Positions 63,848-64,000 of a stretch of 64,000 nucleotides of DNA are shown here, one piece after another. A program made the translations under genes and the position numbers. The notes under the pieces are model-generated. The model saw nothing but the letters and a program-made list of their open reading frames with translations. It had not been told where the DNA came from and ran no database searches. The stretch is from NCBI GenBank assembly GCA_038206765.1, contig JBBRAM010000008.1, positions 96,496 to 160,495 on the forward strand. The letters are read 5' to 3'. How positions within the stretch are numbered: position 1 is the first letter of the stretch; each line of letters begins with the position of its first letter. The DNA is from UKL13-2 sp038206765. Its GTDB lineage: Bacteria; Pseudomonadota; Gammaproteobacteria; Burkholderiales; Usitatibacteraceae.

Positions 63848-64000
63848 CTATTTCATTAGTGCATTAATAATCCATTCCCAAGCCACGATGGACTGAACGC
63901 GAGGATGATCTTGTTCGAACGCGACGAGGCCGATGGCGAGCTGATCTTCCAGCGCACCCAGTGAATCAAAGACTTTGTTGTGAAAGTACTTTTCGCGCAG
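63848..64000 (-). mobile_element. 3' end of an IS630-family transposase (partial)
   Basis: The minus-strand frame entering from the right edge ends in TAG at 63848-63850 after 50 codons. It reads KYFHNKVFDSLGALEDQLAI and ends with QSIVAWEWIINALMK. The NKVFDSLxALEDxL pattern followed by a ...V.SI..W.WI block is typical of the C-terminus of IS630-type DDE transposases. The rest of the element lies outside the window; no terminal inverted repeat was identified. Confidence 0.75.

Overview
The window looks like the replication-origin region of a betaproteobacterial chromosome, probably Burkholderiales or Nitrosomonadales; G+C looks close to one half by eye. The basis is gene order: rpmH-rnpA-yidD-yidC-mnmE-mnmG-rsmG-parA-parB-atpIBEFHAGDC on one side and dnaA-dnaN-gyrB on the other, with glnA-ntrB-ntrC and pilMNOPQ-aroK-aroB nearby. 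No rRNA, tRNA or CRISPR array was recognised.

Layout. 1-2.2 kb: aroE, mtgA and a small membrane protein on the minus strand, facing a terminator from an unseen gene to the left. 2.2-8.6 kb: nitrogen control, with glnA behind a sigma54 promoter and two NtrC-type boxes, an exported DUF4124 protein, then ntrB and ntrC. 8.7-17.1 kb (minus): a TauABC-like ABC transporter, a possible outer-membrane protein, an HMG-CoA lyase coupled to a family III CoA-transferase, Hsp33 with an unusual zinc site, and glmU. 17.4-24.8 kb (minus): the complete ATP synthase operon with a good sigma70 promoter and a clear terminator. 25.0-34.0 kb (minus): parB/parA, rsmG, mnmG, mnmE, yidC, yidD, rnpA and rpmH, with two parS sites around the mnmG-mnmE boundary.

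34.0-39.8 kb: dnaA, dnaN and gyrB on the plus strand, with DnaA boxes on both sides of dnaA. Genes to the left run minus and most genes to the right run plus, as expected for replication diverging from an origin at about 34-36 kb. 40-43.6 kb: an exported S9 peptidase, then a translationally coupled macrodomain-NADAR pair, the most unusual unit in the window. 43.6-44.1 kb: non-coding DNA resembling an interspersed repeat. 44.1-47.2 kb (minus): a conserved hypothetical gene and PBP1A. 47.7-54.9 kb: pilMNOPQ (all four junctions are ATGA overlaps), aroK and aroB. 55.6-63.4 kb: a dipeptide-type ABC transporter, then an N-formylglutamate-amidohydrolase-like enzyme with a His-rich tail and an overlapping AstE/aspartoacylase-like zinc hydrolase. 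The right edge holds a low-confidence ORF and the 3' end of an IS630-family transposase.

Genes on a shared transcript mostly serve one process: nitrogen assimilation and its two-component control, ATP synthesis, chromosome segregation and tRNA modification beside the origin, and type IV pilus assembly. The accessory parts, where function is least settled, are 8.7-14.6 kb, 42.5-44.8 kb and 54.9-64.0 kb.
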